Shown here in pieces: positions 15,063-26,247 of a DNA stretch of 47,362 bases. This DNA comes from a virus, in the IMG/VR virus record IMGVR_UViG_3300020185_000077, positions 1 to 47,362 of that record; one strand, written 5' to 3'. Made by a program: the position numbers and the translations under genes. Each line of letters begins with the position of its first letter. Within the stretch, counting starts at the first letter, position 1. Under the pieces are notes generated by a model. That model saw only the letters and a program-made list of their open reading frames with translations. It was not told the DNA's origin and made no database searches.

Positions 15063-18000
15063 ATGCCGGAAATTAAAAACACTTTCCTTAAGGGGAAGAT
15101 GAATAAAGATCTTGACGAAAGGTTAATACCAAATGGAGAGTACAGAAACGCTTTAAATGTTGAAGTTTCTACCTCCGAAGGATCTGACGTTGGTACGGTA
15201 CAAAATATACTTGGTAATCACGAGTTAGCGGGTGATTTAATACCAGATGGATACACGTGTGTAGGTAGTATAGCTAACGAAAAAACAAATAAGCTTTACT
15301 GGTTTATATCTAGCTATAGTACAGATGCTATAGTTGAATACGATCTTGAAAACAACCAAGGAAATTATGCTGCTGTTGATGCAAAAAGTGGTACTTCAAA
15401 AGCATTTTTAAAGTTTTTTGGTAATATTATAACTGGAATTAACATTATAGATAACCTTTTATTTTGGACTGATAATAGAGGTGAACCTAAAAAAATAAAT
15501 ATAGATATTTGTAAAGCTGGAACTACAGATATAACTACAACAACTAAATTAAGTTTTAAAAATGGTAGTTTTAATGGTATAACAGCAGATCTAATATCAG
15601 TTGATGCTTCTACTCCAGCTGCAACTAACATTGGTCAATACGTTTATTTTGAGCAAAAACAAATGGAAGCTTTGCTTGGCGAGTCTCTTGAAGAGTTTAT
15701 TGATGCAAGCACTGGTAACGTTAATGAAATTAGAAATTTTAATCACTATAGAAAAGGAAAGTTTTTAGGAACTAAAGAGGTGAGAATTTTTCAAAATAAT
15801 AATGGAAATCATTTTAGATATAATTCTAATCACACCGCAACTGATTTTGAGCTTGGAGATGTTTTTTTTAATGAAAATTTACCTTTAGATATAGAAGAGA
15901 GCCACATAACAGTTATAAAGCCAAAACCTCTAAACACTTTTTCTGTAAAAATAAACCACGCAGAACAATCACTAAACACGAGTAAAATTCCTAATTTATT
16001 CGAAACAACATTTCCAAGATTTTCTTATAGATACAGGTTTACAGACGGAGAGCATTCAGCTTTTGCTCCGTTTACTCAACCTGTGTTTAATGCTAAATAC
16101 CCAAAAGATACTAGTAAGTCTATAGACGGAAGTGTTTCTTACACCAAAGACAATGCTTACGACGTTAAAGAGCCCTACAATAAAGCTATGGCCAACTCCA
16201 TTCACTCTATAGAGTTAGGCGGTTTTATAACAACACACACCCCGGAAGACGTAGAGGAAATAGAAATACTTTACAAAAAAGAAGATTCAAGTGTTATATA
16301 CTCTATAGCTACTATAAATCACATAGATAAACAATGGCATTATAGTAGTGGTAACGAAGAGTTTATTACACGTGTTGTTGGTGGTGTTACTGGTGGTAGA
16401 TATATTGTAACAACCGAAAACATATACGCTGCTTTACCAGCAAATCAATTACTAAGACCATGGGACAACGTTCCAAGAAAAGCACTAGCGCAAGAAGTGT
16501 CAGGAAGTAGAATAATATATGGTAATTACTTGCAAAACTACGAAGTTCCTTATTTACCTACGGTAAGCTTAAATCACGATAACAGAAAAAATTTAAACAA
16601 TAGCTTTGACACCGGGGGTTTAAAGTCAGCAAAATCACAAAGAAATTATCAGTTAGGAGTTGTGCTTACCGATAAGTACGGAAGAGAAACACCTGTATTT
16701 ACATCTAACGATGGTGCTACTAACATTCCTTGGCAAGATTCTACAGGTAACAATAACGCTAGTAAAAGTAATCAACTAGTAGCTAGTGTGGGCTATGAGT
16801 TTCCTGAGTGGGTTGATACTTTAAAGTTTTTTGTAAAACAAACTTCAAACGAGTATTATAATTTAATAATGCAAAGAGCTTGGGTTACTAAAAGCACTTA
16901 TGAACTAGATAACTCTGAAGGACATCTTTGGATATCTTTTCCATCATCTGATAGAAATAAAATATCTGAAGAAGATTATATAATATTAAAAAAGAAAATA
17001 GAGCCTAACGCTAGTCAAGTAACTTTTGAAAATAAGTTTAAAGTTGTTGACATAAAAAACGAGGCTCCTGACGCTATAAAGTATAGATTAGTAAATTACG
17101 GAACAGCCGCTAATAACGGTAGTCAAACTGGAAATGCTAGCGATTTATTTGGTGAACCAAATGAAAGTCTTGATTTTTATGATGTTACTACTAAAAAAGG
17201 AACAGACACTTTACGTTTAAATCACAGCGAGTGGCAAAACTTGTATAATAGCGTTTTAGAACAACAACTTGCTGGCGAAAATGGTGCAGAGGGTTTAAAC
17301 GTAAAAGATCTTTATGTTTCTTGGTCTAGAGTTTCTAATAGCGGTGATAACATGGCTTCTAAAAAATATAAGGTAGTTGGAGGTTTTATGGGTTCTAGTA
17401 ACTATATTTTAAAACTAAATACTCACATATCTAAAACAGATGCTGATATAGCGCATTGTTTTGGTGATGCCGCTACAAACACCACTGTTTTTAACGCTGG
17501 TAGTTACACGGATACAGCAGACGGCCTTCTAGATCCCCTTGACGGCTTGCATCCAAATTTAGTGTTTCAAATACAAAGAAAAGAACTTATAGACTCTGAA
17601 GATTTTTCAGGTAGTTTCTTTGTTAAAATATCTAAAAACCAAGTTTCTAGTATAATTGAAACAGGCAACGAAGTTAACGAGTTAGATAAATACAAAGTTT
17701 TAGCAAAAAATGGACATTGGTTTTTTAGAGATGACATAGCTTCTGGTAGCAATGCTTATATTTACAGTGCTGGTGGTGGGCCTTATGGTTTAACCAATTA
17801 CAATGGTAGTTTTGGAACAGGTGGAATTGGTACTGATGACGACCACCAACGAAATGGTAGTGGGTATGACAATAGTACAGGTGACAATGGTACTATGCGT
17901 GTTTCCGATAACTCAGCGGTTTGGTCAACCATTTTAAGCTCAATAACAACATACTCAAAGTATACTAGATTTTTTGTAGATGCTGTTCACATGGTTGCTG

Positions 18001-21000
18001 GTCAAAGTGACACTAGTGATTATGCTAAGTACAGTTGTATAACTTGGTCTGGAGCTACTATTGGAGATACAAATTCGGCGGAGCAATCAAGTTGGAGTTA
18101 TCCACCTTTAAAAAAATGGCTTTCAGATCAAGATGGTTTAAATAATTATGACTCTATATACTATCAAAATGATTTAATATCAGAAAGTCCAAACCATATA
18201 ACTGCTGGTGATGATAATTTTAACGGCTTAAAAGTTGATGGTTGGGTTGGCGCTTTACAAAACGTAAGCAGAAACACACCTTTAACAGCAACCTCTTTAA
18301 ACAATAATCATATTAACGGTTTAGAAGGTATAGTCACAACGGTAGAAGATCATACAACAGGTCCTAGAAGATGGTTTAGTGGTATGAATGGTGTTGACAG
18401 CGGTGTTGGACAAGATACGAAAACCTATGCAAACGACGAAGAAGAAGGTAGACACTTTATGCATTTATCGTTTTTTGCTCCAGGTAAAGATTTGCACGAT
18501 GGAAGTTTTAGTACTCTTGGTACTCAATTAGAAAGAATATATGGACCTACGTCGTTCGCTGCTAACCTTCAAGGTATATGGGGTGGTGGTGTTTTTACAG
18601 GTGAAAATTCTAGTGATTTGTTTGGTACTGAAACAAATAATTTTAAACACTTTCCAATGGAAGGGAACCACGATGCTTCTTACAATTACATAGCGGAAAC
18701 TCCAGCTCCCGGTGTTGGTCAAGGTTATGATATGAATTATAGAGAGCTACATGAAAGACAATGGGACCCTACTTTTTTACATGATAGTGCTAATACTTTT
18801 ATTGGTGATCCTCAAAATGAGACTCGTGACTTTATTAGAAACTTATATCCAGGTTCTAAATTTAGATTTAAAAGACCTAAAAATCCTAATTCATCAGTTG
18901 TAGAAAAAACATTTAATGGTGTTTATACTATTAAAAAAGTACAAATAAAAAAACTATACAACCACACTTCTTGGAGAAAAGCATACAATAGATATGTTTC
19001 CGGCGAAGGTTATGACCCAACTACACTACCACATTTAGATTATAGAAGTGTTGAAGAAGTTGCTTTAGAATACTTAAACACCTTAGCTGATGATGGATCA
19101 GGTGGGGATGCTACTAACCTTAAGGCTAAAATACAAGACTTTGGAGCTTCTCACAATAGAAGACTTTGTTACATAATAGAGTTAGATAAAAACCCGGTAG
19201 ATTTTGATAGTCCACTTGGAAATCATTATGCTACTGGAGATATTGATAATCATAACTTTAACAACATAGAATTTTTAGATCCAATACAAGATTTATTATT
19301 ATCTGATTTAAGTAAGTTTCCAGCTGTCTGGGAACTTGATCCTAAAAAACAACAAACAGATTTAGATATATACTACGAAGCTAGTGACGCTATACCAATT
19401 AGAATAAACGAACAAACAAACGAGCTTTTTGCTCCAGTTGGCTGTAGAGTTGAGCTTATTAACCCACCTTGTGAACTACTTGCGTCAGATGTCTACCTAG
19501 AATATTGGGATGATAATATAGCTCACTTTAGTCCTGGTTTTGCAGCTCATGATGGTGCTAACGAAATAGATTACACTAATACATCTATTAAATTCATAAA
19601 ACAAGATGGTAGCTACGTTATAGCTGAAGCGGGTCAACAGCAGTTAATAGGTGGTAGTGCTGCTCAATCAGCTGTTTATAAAACAAATTTTATTGTAAAA
19701 AGAGAAATAGGTGGTGAAATAAAAACTGGTTTACCTTGGTATAATTGTTTTTCTTTTGGTAACGGCTTAGAGTCAAACAGAATTAAAGATGATTTTAACG
19801 AGGTATTTATCACCAACGGCGTGAAGGCATCTACAACAACGCAAGAAACATACAGAGAAGAAAGAAGAAAAAGTGGTTTAATCTATTCTGGTATATACAA
19901 CTCTAACTCTGGAGTAAACGATCTTAATCAGTTTATACAAGCTGAAAAAATAACTAAAGATTTAAACCCTACATACGGTAGTATTCAAAAGTTGTTTAGT
20001 AGAAACAGTGATTTAGTTGCTTTTTGTGAAGATAAAGTTTTAAAAATACTAGCAAATAAAGATGCTGTGTTTAATGCTGACGGAAACCCTCAACTAACAG
20101 CAAACCAAAATGTTTTAGGACAAACTATACCATTTGTAGGTGAATATGGCATATCTAAAAACCCAGAGTCTTTTGCGTCTGAATCATATAGAGCTTATTT
20201 TGCAGACAAACAAAGAGGCGCTATATTAAGACTTTCAAAAGATGGTTTAACTCCAATATCAAAAGCTGGAATGCATGATTGGTTTAGAGACAACCTACCT
20301 CAACATGAGTCTTTATTAGGAACATACGACGCATACAAAGAAGACTACAACATAACGCTTAATGATGTTTATACTGAAAACATTATATTTAACACTAACT
20401 TTGTTTTAGGTAGAGAAAGTGATGATTTTGATTTACAAAACAACGACTTGATTGAAGACGGTAACGTTTACGGTTCAACTGGAACTTATAAAACTTCTAT
20501 ACAAGATACAACCGTTGATTTCCCAAATAGTTCTAATTTTGACTGGGCTAATAGTAACGAGACTTTTTTAAGTAGCGTTACTGTTACTAACCATGACACG
20601 ATACCAAGAGAATATTTTCAAAATTTTATTCAACAGGAGAATGAAGTTACAGCTATAACTACAACCGCTGATGTTACAAATGAAGTTCCTTTTGTTGCGC
20701 CTAGCTACGCAGATTACAGCGGGCTTTATGATGGTGGTTGGTGGTACGATCCTGGTGGTGACGGTGGTTTTATGAGTGTTTCTGGTGATTTATTTGGTGC
20801 TAGCGCAACTATTAATGCGGATGCGCAAGCTACTAGTAATATAAGAAGAGCTGCTAGTGGAAATTTTATTACAGAAAGCAACAGCATAACTTACTCGGCA
20901 AAAACCCTTGGTTATACAACAAGTGATCCTTCTGTAGAAGATTACATAAGGTATTATACAGATAGCTCTAGCTCTACAGCCTTAAAAAGCCGTTTTTCAC

Positions 21001-24000
21001 AATGTGTTACTAGAAATAATGGTTCTGGATCTGGCGCTGACAACGCTATTGTTTTCGATAGACCAGAGTCTTCCGGAGCTTGGGTGGAGTTTCAAGCTAT
21101 AGGTGGAACTACAGATGGTCAATTAGATTTGTATATAAACGACGGCGGTATTGATTACAGTGGTGGAGGTTACGATGCTTTTTTTAATGGAGATGAACTA
21201 CACATACAACTTGAAGTGATGTGTTGGCCAACCTTTGATGGTACAACCGGAAGAGAAGCTCGATTTGGTTATAATTATATAATACCAAAATTAGAACTAA
21301 TTGACGGTAACACCGGCCAAGTTGTGGATGCAAATAAGTTTTGCCAACCTGTTTCAGGTGGTAGTGGTAACTTTGAACAGCTACAAACCACACATGATGA
21401 GATGGGGTCTGAATGGGAAGACATAACAGTAACTAATAGTGATAAATATATATACCCTACTAGTGTTACAAGTCCTAATTTCGTGTGCATAAAAGGTAGT
21501 TGTTCGCCTTCTGGAACAGTGTTATTTCCAGACACTAAACCAACTAATACAAATAGTAACTTTAATGTACCTGATCCTGGGACTTATATTTGGCAAAACA
21601 TGAATCCTCTTGCTAACTGGGATTCTTATAGTTCTAGCAATAAACAACCGGTAACACTTCGTCTTGGCGCAACTTTTAAATTTAGAGATCCAGCGCAGCA
21701 AAATTCTAATGGATCAGCAAACGGCACTATAGACACAGTTAACGCAGGTATTAGGGAGGTTAATGTGGTAGATAACCTTAGAATAAGAATAAGCAACCAC
21801 AGAGCTATTGCTAGTAGTGGTTATGATTACGAAACGGTAAGTGGTAGTGGTAACAAGCCTTTAAGGCACCCGCTATGGGAAGTACACAAGTTGTTTTGCA
21901 AAAAAGGATTTGGAGTTACTTCTACTAGTACTGCATTCGAGGATGAAATAGTTACTTATGACAACCCTTTAACAACAGGAACTTCAGAAACGTTGACTTT
22001 GTCTGAAATGCAAACTTTGTTTGGAGCTGATTTACTTATAGACAATAACACAACGCCACCTACTCTTACTGTTAATGGTACTTTAATACAACAAGCAGTA
22101 CCAGGTCAGCCTGCTATTCCAGATTACGAAATACCTTCTTGGGTAGAAGTTTCTCACGCCGGTCTTACAGACTGGCAGGTTGGAACAAGCGTTGGTACTG
22201 GTGGTGGTAATGGTGGTGGCTACACCCAATATCCTCAGGCAAAGTCGCCTAGTTGGTTTGGAGATCATAATTACGGTACTGATGTAACAGTTGATAGTTA
22301 TACTTGGAGAGAGCCTGTAAATGGCCCTACAACTGGTGGTGACGCTACTGGAGCTCAAACATATCCTTTTCAAACTATATCTCTTGGAAGCAACAACTTA
22401 ACAGCAGCGCCTTTAAACACTTTACCAGCTTCACCTGGTAGTTACAGCCCGCAATCACAAGTTTATACTGATATTGAAAATGGATATTGGTATTTTACAC
22501 ATAACACAGCTGGTAGTGGTAGGTCTCTCGCTATTCACCATGACATATCTTCAGGAGCTTATACTACTAATGATTGGTATCTTGTTGACGTTGAATTTGA
22601 ATATAATACTAGTACTTACAGCGAAAGCAGTGGCCCACCACCGCCAGGCACTGGTGTAACAACGCCTAATAAAGGTACTGTATATATACCTGGCGTTTTA
22701 GACACGGGTTCAACACCTCAACATTTAGATCTTATTGATCCTAATTATGTTGGTGAGTGGGGAGGTGGTAGTAATATGAGACACGTTCATTTAGTGCCTG
22801 TTTTTAGAAAAGAATATAGTGGTGATCGTTGGGTTTTAAGAGCTATATTTAAACCTCAAAGCAATAGTTATATAGATACCAATTCAAAAGAAAATTATTT
22901 TACATTAAGATTTTATGAGTTTGAAAACCAAGAAATTAAAGTACAAAAAATAATATCTAAAAAAATAAACGAATTAAGCCTTAGTGGTGACCCTACTAAA
23001 TGGGTGAGTAGTAGTGTTTATGGTAGAGAACACACTTTTTCAAACGGTGAATACTTTAACTTTAGTAGCTCAAGTTATGGACCAAAGTCCAATATGTATT
23101 TTAGTAACTCTGCGCTGTGTTGGGATAACGTTCCTAAAACAAATGCTAGTAGTAACGTTTCTTATTGGCTACAAAACCTTGTAGTTGCTCCAAATACAAC
23201 TTCAACTAACTGGAAACTTAACTTTAAAGTTATTGATAATCCTTATATAGGTGGTAGCAACTTTAGTGGAGAATTGCAAGTAAGAGTTACTAACACTACT
23301 CACGGTATGTTGGCCACCGGTATAAATGCTGTTGGAGATTACGAAATAGAGTTTAACATGGAAACTTCCACGTCAGATTGGGCAATAACACCTTCTGGCG
23401 CAACTCTAGCGTACTATGATGTTGCCGCAAATGGAAATGCAGATGAAATATCTTTTTCTAATTCACACGCAAGTGATCCTTTGACGTGTGCTGTTAGACA
23501 AATAGAACTTACTGATTTAACTAGAGTTTTTACTGGTAATACTACTGGTTCTTGGAACCTTGGTGGTTTTGAGCCTTCTCTCAAGCAATTTGTCCAATGG
23601 GACAACCAAGGTCAACCAGGTATTATAGGTAGAATACAGTTTGAAAACGCTCCCTTGTTTGATGATACTTTTGATGGTGTTAATCCAGTTATGATAAACC
23701 AATTAATAGAAACACCTATAAACAGACATGAGCAGTATAGAATACAATTTGTTTACAAAATAGAAAATATAGAAGGAGGTCCTGGCAGTGGCGAGCTAAC
23801 CATGTATTACTTTAATTCATTAGGTTATGGTTTTAGAATAACTAATATTGGTGGTGCGACTAGTTACAATGGTACCACGCTAAGTGGAGATGAGTTAACT
23901 TTTGACCAATTTTCTGGAGCGTATTCTGTAAACAAAGTCGTGACAATAGAAGAGTTAGAACAAACTGAAGTTGATGATATAAACGTTAAAGCTTTAAAAA

Positions 24001-24695
24001 ACACTTTAGTTATAAGAAAAGAAAATGAAAATGATCCACTATCTGAAGTTACAGCTTGGATAGATAATATATCTATGCAGCGGGTGTATAGCATAAACCC
24101 AGAGTTTCCTTCTACAACCGTTACTTTTAATGAAAATGTAAATGGTTGGTCTAGTTTTAAATCTTTTATACCAGAAAGTGGTTTAAGTTTATCAAAAAAA
24201 TACTTTACATTTAAAGACGCTTCTTTATACCAGCATTATATAGCAACTTTAGATGGTAACACATCAGATTTAGAACAAGCAAACAACTACAATGTTTTTT
24301 ATGGTATACCTTATAAGTCAACTATAAAAGCAGTTTTAAATCAAGAGCCTTCTGTAGTAAAAACTTTTCACACGGTTGGATACGAAGGAAGCCAAGCTAA
24401 CGTTTTACCACCAGACGCAAGTGGGGTTACTATAAATAACGCCAATGCTATAAGTGGAGAAATTAAAGGTTGGAAGTCTACTGACATAACCACAGACATG
24501 GACAAAGGTAGTTTACATAGTTTTATTAAAAAAGAAAACAAATGGTTTGGTTACATAAAAGGAAAACCATCTGATGTTTTGGATTCTTCTAAGTTTAGCG
24601 TTCAAGGTATTGGTTTTAGAAATAGCGATCCTACTGGTAGTGGTAGTGGTAGTGGTGGTGGTAGTGGTGGTAGTGGTGATGGTACATACGAATAA
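15063..24695 (+). CDS. Giant tail nozzle-like protein (3210 residues)
   Basis: The largest gene of the window. The N-terminus (FLKGKMNKDLDERLIPNGEY, RNALNVEVSTSEGSDVGTVQ) has the opening pattern of podovirus nozzle/tail tubular B-like proteins. A second conserved-looking block lies at about 1595-1735 (GIYNSNSGVNDLNQFIQAEK, VLKILANKDAVFNADGNPQL, YRAYFADKQRGAILRLSKDG), and a third at about 3015-3110 (VTFNENVNGWSSFKSFIPES, YFTFKDASLYQHY, VVKTFHTVGYEGS). Between them are long beta-rich stretches that look like inserted binding domains. T7 gp12 has 794 residues, so this is about fourfold larger. The C-terminus is a Gly/Ser linker. It may combine nozzle and host-contact roles. Confidence 0.7.
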   Translation: MPEIKNTFLKGKMNKDLDERLIPNGEYRNALNVEVSTSEGSDVGTVQNILGNHELAGDLIPDGYTCVGSIANEKTNKLYWFISSYSTDAIVEYDLENNQGNYAAVDAKSGTSKAFLKFFGNIITGINIIDNLLFWTDNRGEPKKINIDICKAGTTDITTTTKLSFKNGSFNGITADLISVDASTPAATNIGQYVYFEQKQMEALLGESLEEFIDASTGNVNEIRNFNHYRKGKFLGTKEVRIFQNNNGNHFRYNSNHTATDFELGDVFFNENLPLDIEESHITVIKPKPLNTFSVKINHAEQSLNTSKIPNLFETTFPRFSYRYRFTDGEHSAFAPFTQPVFNAKYPKDTSKSIDGSVSYTKDNAYDVKEPYNKAMANSIHSIELGGFITTHTPEDVEEIEILYKKEDSSVIYSIATINHIDKQWHYSSGNEEFITRVVGGVTGGRYIVTTENIYAALPANQLLRPWDNVPRKALAQEVSGSRIIYGNYLQNYEVPYLPTVSLNHDNRKNLNNSFDTGGLKSAKSQRNYQLGVVLTDKYGRETPVFTSNDGATNIPWQDSTGNNNASKSNQLVASVGYEFPEWVDTLKFFVKQTSNEYYNLIMQRAWVTKSTYELDNSEGHLWISFPSSDRNKISEEDYIILKKKIEPNASQVTFENKFKVVDIKNEAPDAIKYRLVNYGTAANNGSQTGNASDLFGEPNESLDFYDVTTKKGTDTLRLNHSEWQNLYNSVLEQQLAGENGAEGLNVKDLYVSWSRVSNSGDNMASKKYKVVGGFMGSSNYILKLNTHISKTDADIAHCFGDAATNTTVFNAGSYTDTADGLLDPLDGLHPNLVFQIQRKELIDSEDFSGSFFVKISKNQVSSIIETGNEVNELDKYKVLAKNGHWFFRDDIASGSNAYIYSAGGGPYGLTNYNGSFGTGGIGTDDDHQRNGSGYDNSTGDNGTMRVSDNSAVWSTILSSITTYSKYTRFFVDAVHMVAGQSDTSDYAKYSCITWSGATIGDTNSAEQSSWSYPPLKKWLSDQDGLNNYDSIYYQNDLISESPNHITAGDDNFNGLKVDGWVGALQNVSRNTPLTATSLNNNHINGLEGIVTTVEDHTTGPRRWFSGMNGVDSGVGQDTKTYANDEEEGRHFMHLSFFAPGKDLHDGSFSTLGTQLERIYGPTSFAANLQGIWGGGVFTGENSSDLFGTETNNFKHFPMEGNHDASYNYIAETPAPGVGQGYDMNYRELHERQWDPTFLHDSANTFIGDPQNETRDFIRNLYPGSKFRFKRPKNPNSSVVEKTFNGVYTIKKVQIKKLYNHTSWRKAYNRYVSGEGYDPTTLPHLDYRSVEEVALEYLNTLADDGSGGDATNLKAKIQDFGASHNRRLCYIIELDKNPVDFDSPLGNHYATGDIDNHNFNNIEFLDPIQDLLLSDLSKFPAVWELDPKKQQTDLDIYYEASDAIPIRINEQTNELFAPVGCRVELINPPCELLASDVYLEYWDDNIAHFSPGFAAHDGANEIDYTNTSIKFIKQDGSYVIAEAGQQQLIGGSAAQSAVYKTNFIVKREIGGEIKTGLPWYNCFSFGNGLESNRIKDDFNEVFITNGVKASTTTQETYREERRKSGLIYSGIYNSNSGVNDLNQFIQAEKITKDLNPTYGSIQKLFSRNSDLVAFCEDKVLKILANKDAVFNADGNPQLTANQNVLGQTIPFVGEYGISKNPESFASESYRAYFADKQRGAILRLSKDGLTPISKAGMHDWFRDNLPQHESLLGTYDAYKEDYNITLNDVYTENIIFNTNFVLGRESDDFDLQNNDLIEDGNVYGSTGTYKTSIQDTTVDFPNSSNFDWANSNETFLSSVTVTNHDTIPREYFQNFIQQENEVTAITTTADVTNEVPFVAPSYADYSGLYDGGWWYDPGGDGGFMSVSGDLFGASATINADAQATSNIRRAASGNFITESNSITYSAKTLGYTTSDPSVEDYIRYYTDSSSSTALKSRFSQCVTRNNGSGSGADNAIVFDRPESSGAWVEFQAIGGTTDGQLDLYINDGGIDYSGGGYDAFFNGDELHIQLEVMCWPTFDGTTGREARFGYNYIIPKLELIDGNTGQVVDANKFCQPVSGGSGNFEQLQTTHDEMGSEWEDITVTNSDKYIYPTSVTSPNFVCIKGSCSPSGTVLFPDTKPTNTNSNFNVPDPGTYIWQNMNPLANWDSYSSSNKQPVTLRLGATFKFRDPAQQNSNGSANGTIDTVNAGIREVNVVDNLRIRISNHRAIASSGYDYETVSGSGNKPLRHPLWEVHKLFCKKGFGVTSTSTAFEDEIVTYDNPLTTGTSETLTLSEMQTLFGADLLIDNNTTPPTLTVNGTLIQQAVPGQPAIPDYEIPSWVEVSHAGLTDWQVGTSVGTGGGNGGGYTQYPQAKSPSWFGDHNYGTDVTVDSYTWREPVNGPTTGGDATGAQTYPFQTISLGSNNLTAAPLNTLPASPGSYSPQSQVYTDIENGYWYFTHNTAGSGRSLAIHHDISSGAYTTNDWYLVDVEFEYNTSTYSESSGPPPPGTGVTTPNKGTVYIPGVLDTGSTPQHLDLIDPNYVGEWGGGSNMRHVHLVPVFRKEYSGDRWVLRAIFKPQSNSYIDTNSKENYFTLRFYEFENQEIKVQKIISKKINELSLSGDPTKWVSSSVYGREHTFSNGEYFNFSSSSYGPKSNMYFSNSALCWDNVPKTNASSNVSYWLQNLVVAPNTTSTNWKLNFKVIDNPYIGGSNFSGELQVRVTNTTHGMLATGINAVGDYEIEFNMETSTSDWAITPSGATLAYYDVAANGNADEISFSNSHASDPLTCAVRQIELTDLTRVFTGNTTGSWNLGGFEPSLKQFVQWDNQGQPGIIGRIQFENAPLFDDTFDGVNPVMINQLIETPINRHEQYRIQFVYKIENIEGGPGSGELTMYYFNSLGYGFRITNIGGATSYNGTTLSGDELTFDQFSGAYSVNKVVTIEELEQTEVDDINVKALKNTLVIRKENENDPLSEVTAWIDNISMQRVYSINPEFPSTTVTFNENVNGWSSFKSFIPESGLSLSKKYFTFKDASLYQHYIATLDGNTSDLEQANNYNVFYGIPYKSTIKAVLNQEPSVVKTFHTVGYEGSQANVLPPDASGVTINNANAISGEIKGWKSTDITTDMDKGSLHSFIKKENKWFGYIKGKPSDVLDSSKFSVQGIGFRNSDPTGSGSGSGGGSGGSGDGTYE
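24636..24683 (+). repeat. GGTAGT/GGTGGT microsatellite coding a Gly/Ser tail
   Basis: Forty-eight bases of GGT and AGT triplets, with one GAT, near the 3' end of the giant nozzle-like gene encode a Gly/Ser linker. Such a triplet run is prone to slippage in whole-codon steps, so tail length may vary between relatives without changing the frame. Confidence 0.8.
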
Positions 24696-24703
24696 TATAA
24701 CAA

Positions 24704-25900
24704 ATGAATAAAATAAACAGTTTTACAATAGATACATCTAACATGTCTGCTGACGCGGGTGAAAGAAAATTTCAAGTAAATGGATCTGTAGGTTCTAAAT
24801 TTTTAATCGTAGCGCTTCAAGATGCTACTCAAAAATATTATAATTTTTCTAGCCAAGCTTTTGAAGACGGTCATGACGCTACTAAAAACCTTGTTATTAC
24901 TATGAGTAAAAGTGTTTATAGAAATAATTTTTCTATACCAGCGGGTGGTGGTGATTTTGTTATTAAACTAATACCTTTAGAAGACACTATTATTAACGGT
25001 GGCAAATCTAACGCTCTAACTAGAAAAATATCAAAAACAGCTAGTAATACAACTTTAACATTTCAACCAAACTCTGATGCTTTAAACGCTGGTAGTGACC
25101 CTTGGTACGACACGTTTCCTACGTTTATCTCTGTTGGGTTTGGAAACATAGAAAATACAACCTCATTTTCTTTAACAATAGATAATCTTGTTAGCGATCA
25201 AAGTGGTTATGGATTTATAGTTCAAGCCGCAGCTCAAGACATAACTGAAGATTTCTTTTTTTATAGCGTAACTGACACTGTTGATGGTGCTACTAGCTCT
25301 TCAACTACTGTTGTTGTTAATGATCTAACAGGTATAGTTGTTGGAACAAAAATATATGGTGTTAGCAGCGGAAGCTTAAGTGGTAATCCATCTATAACAA
25401 ACATTGACACTGCCACTAAAACTTTAACTCTTAGTGCAGCTCAGTCGTTCGCTGACGGTATAACTTTAACGTTTAGATCTTATGGTAAGGCTAATATTAA
25501 AAGCGCTTTAGGTTTAAACTTTTCTGTTGTTAGAAGTCCAATAACAACTTTTAATAGCGTGTCACAAGTTGTGAGAGCCGACTCAAGCGGATCGTCAACA
25601 AACGTAGCTATTTTAAATACTTTTGGTATTGGAGCTGGTTCTACTGTTTCTGGCTTAAGGGGTGGTGGCGTAACAACAGTAAGCAGTATTACAACAGCAG
25701 ACGCAGCGGGAGATAGCAATAATGGCGTTATAGTTATATCTGCGGCTTCAATAACAGCTAAAGGACAAATTTTGTCATTTAGTAAAATGAGCACGCAAGC
25801 TGTTATATCTGGCTCTATTGTCGTTTCAGAATATCCAAGTGCAAACGCAGATATAAAGCTTGATATAGATAAATTTATAAATATAGGAACTTCATCATAA
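24704..25900 (+). CDS. Beta-rich virion structural protein
   Basis: A 398-residue Ser/Thr/Val-rich protein, very poor in Cys and Trp, as in extended beta fibres or tail decoration. The N-terminal 110 residues form one unit (INSFTIDTSNMSADAGERKF, FSIPAGGGDFVIKLIPLED). Residues about 195-260 and 285-350 look like two repeats of one small beta unit, each with TTVVVNDLTGIVVGTKIYGV or TNVAILNTFGIGAGSTVSGL followed by an S-I-T-x(n)-T-L/I stretch. A similar unit appears in the protein at 2225. It lies directly downstream of the nozzle-like gene and is probably a tail appendage. Confidence 0.65.
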   Translation: MNKINSFTIDTSNMSADAGERKFQVNGSVGSKFLIVALQDATQKYYNFSSQAFEDGHDATKNLVITMSKSVYRNNFSIPAGGGDFVIKLIPLEDTIINGGKSNALTRKISKTASNTTLTFQPNSDALNAGSDPWYDTFPTFISVGFGNIENTTSFSLTIDNLVSDQSGYGFIVQAAAQDITEDFFFYSVTDTVDGATSSSTTVVVNDLTGIVVGTKIYGVSSGSLSGNPSITNIDTATKTLTLSAAQSFADGITLTFRSYGKANIKSALGLNFSVVRSPITTFNSVSQVVRADSSGSSTNVAILNTFGIGAGSTVSGLRGGGVTTVSSITTADAAGDSNNGVIVISAASITAKGQILSFSKMSTQAVISGSIVVSEYPSANADIKLDIDKFINIGTSS

Positions 25901-25909
25901 AACAATACA

Positions 25910-26239
25910 ATGCCAATAGAACTTATACAATTTAACCAACAAATAAACGTCAACATTGAAAACAATGATAAAGTTTATTTTTCTACTTCTAACCAAGGAG
26001 TGCTAGGTGACCATCAATATGCTGGTGAAGTCACAAATATTTATGGTGAAAAAATTGAAGTTAACGTTGTTGATGGTGTTGTAATTCCTCTTGATGCGTT
26101 CATATTTTTCTCAAAAAATATAACTGTTAACGAGTCTAGTCTTAAAGGTTATTATGCTGATTTAACTTTAGAAAACAGTTCTAATAAAAAAGCAGAGCTG
26201 TTTGCCATTAACTCTAACATTACTGTTAGTAGTAAATAA
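25910..26239 (+). CDS. Small conserved virion-associated protein
   Basis: A 109-residue all-beta protein (INVNIENNDKVYFSTSNQ, IYGEKIEVNVVDGVVIPLD) ending GYYADLTLENSSNKKAELFA and INSNITVSSK. The end pattern, a strand with KAELF then SSK, recurs in small marine-phage structural proteins as I recall. No signal or membrane segment is present. The 9-base gap from the preceding structural gene suggests co-expression and perhaps a shared tail substructure. The specific role is unknown. Confidence 0.6.
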   Translation: MPIELIQFNQQINVNIENNDKVYFSTSNQGVLGDHQYAGEVTNIYGEKIEVNVVDGVVIPLDAFIFFSKNITVNESSLKGYYADLTLENSSNKKAELFAINSNITVSSK

Positions 26240-26247
26240 AGCACAAA

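Noticed and set aside
25480-25965. Minus-strand open frame of 161 codons
   Set aside because: It is antisense to a well-supported structural gene and spans its end; composition is that of a shadow frame.
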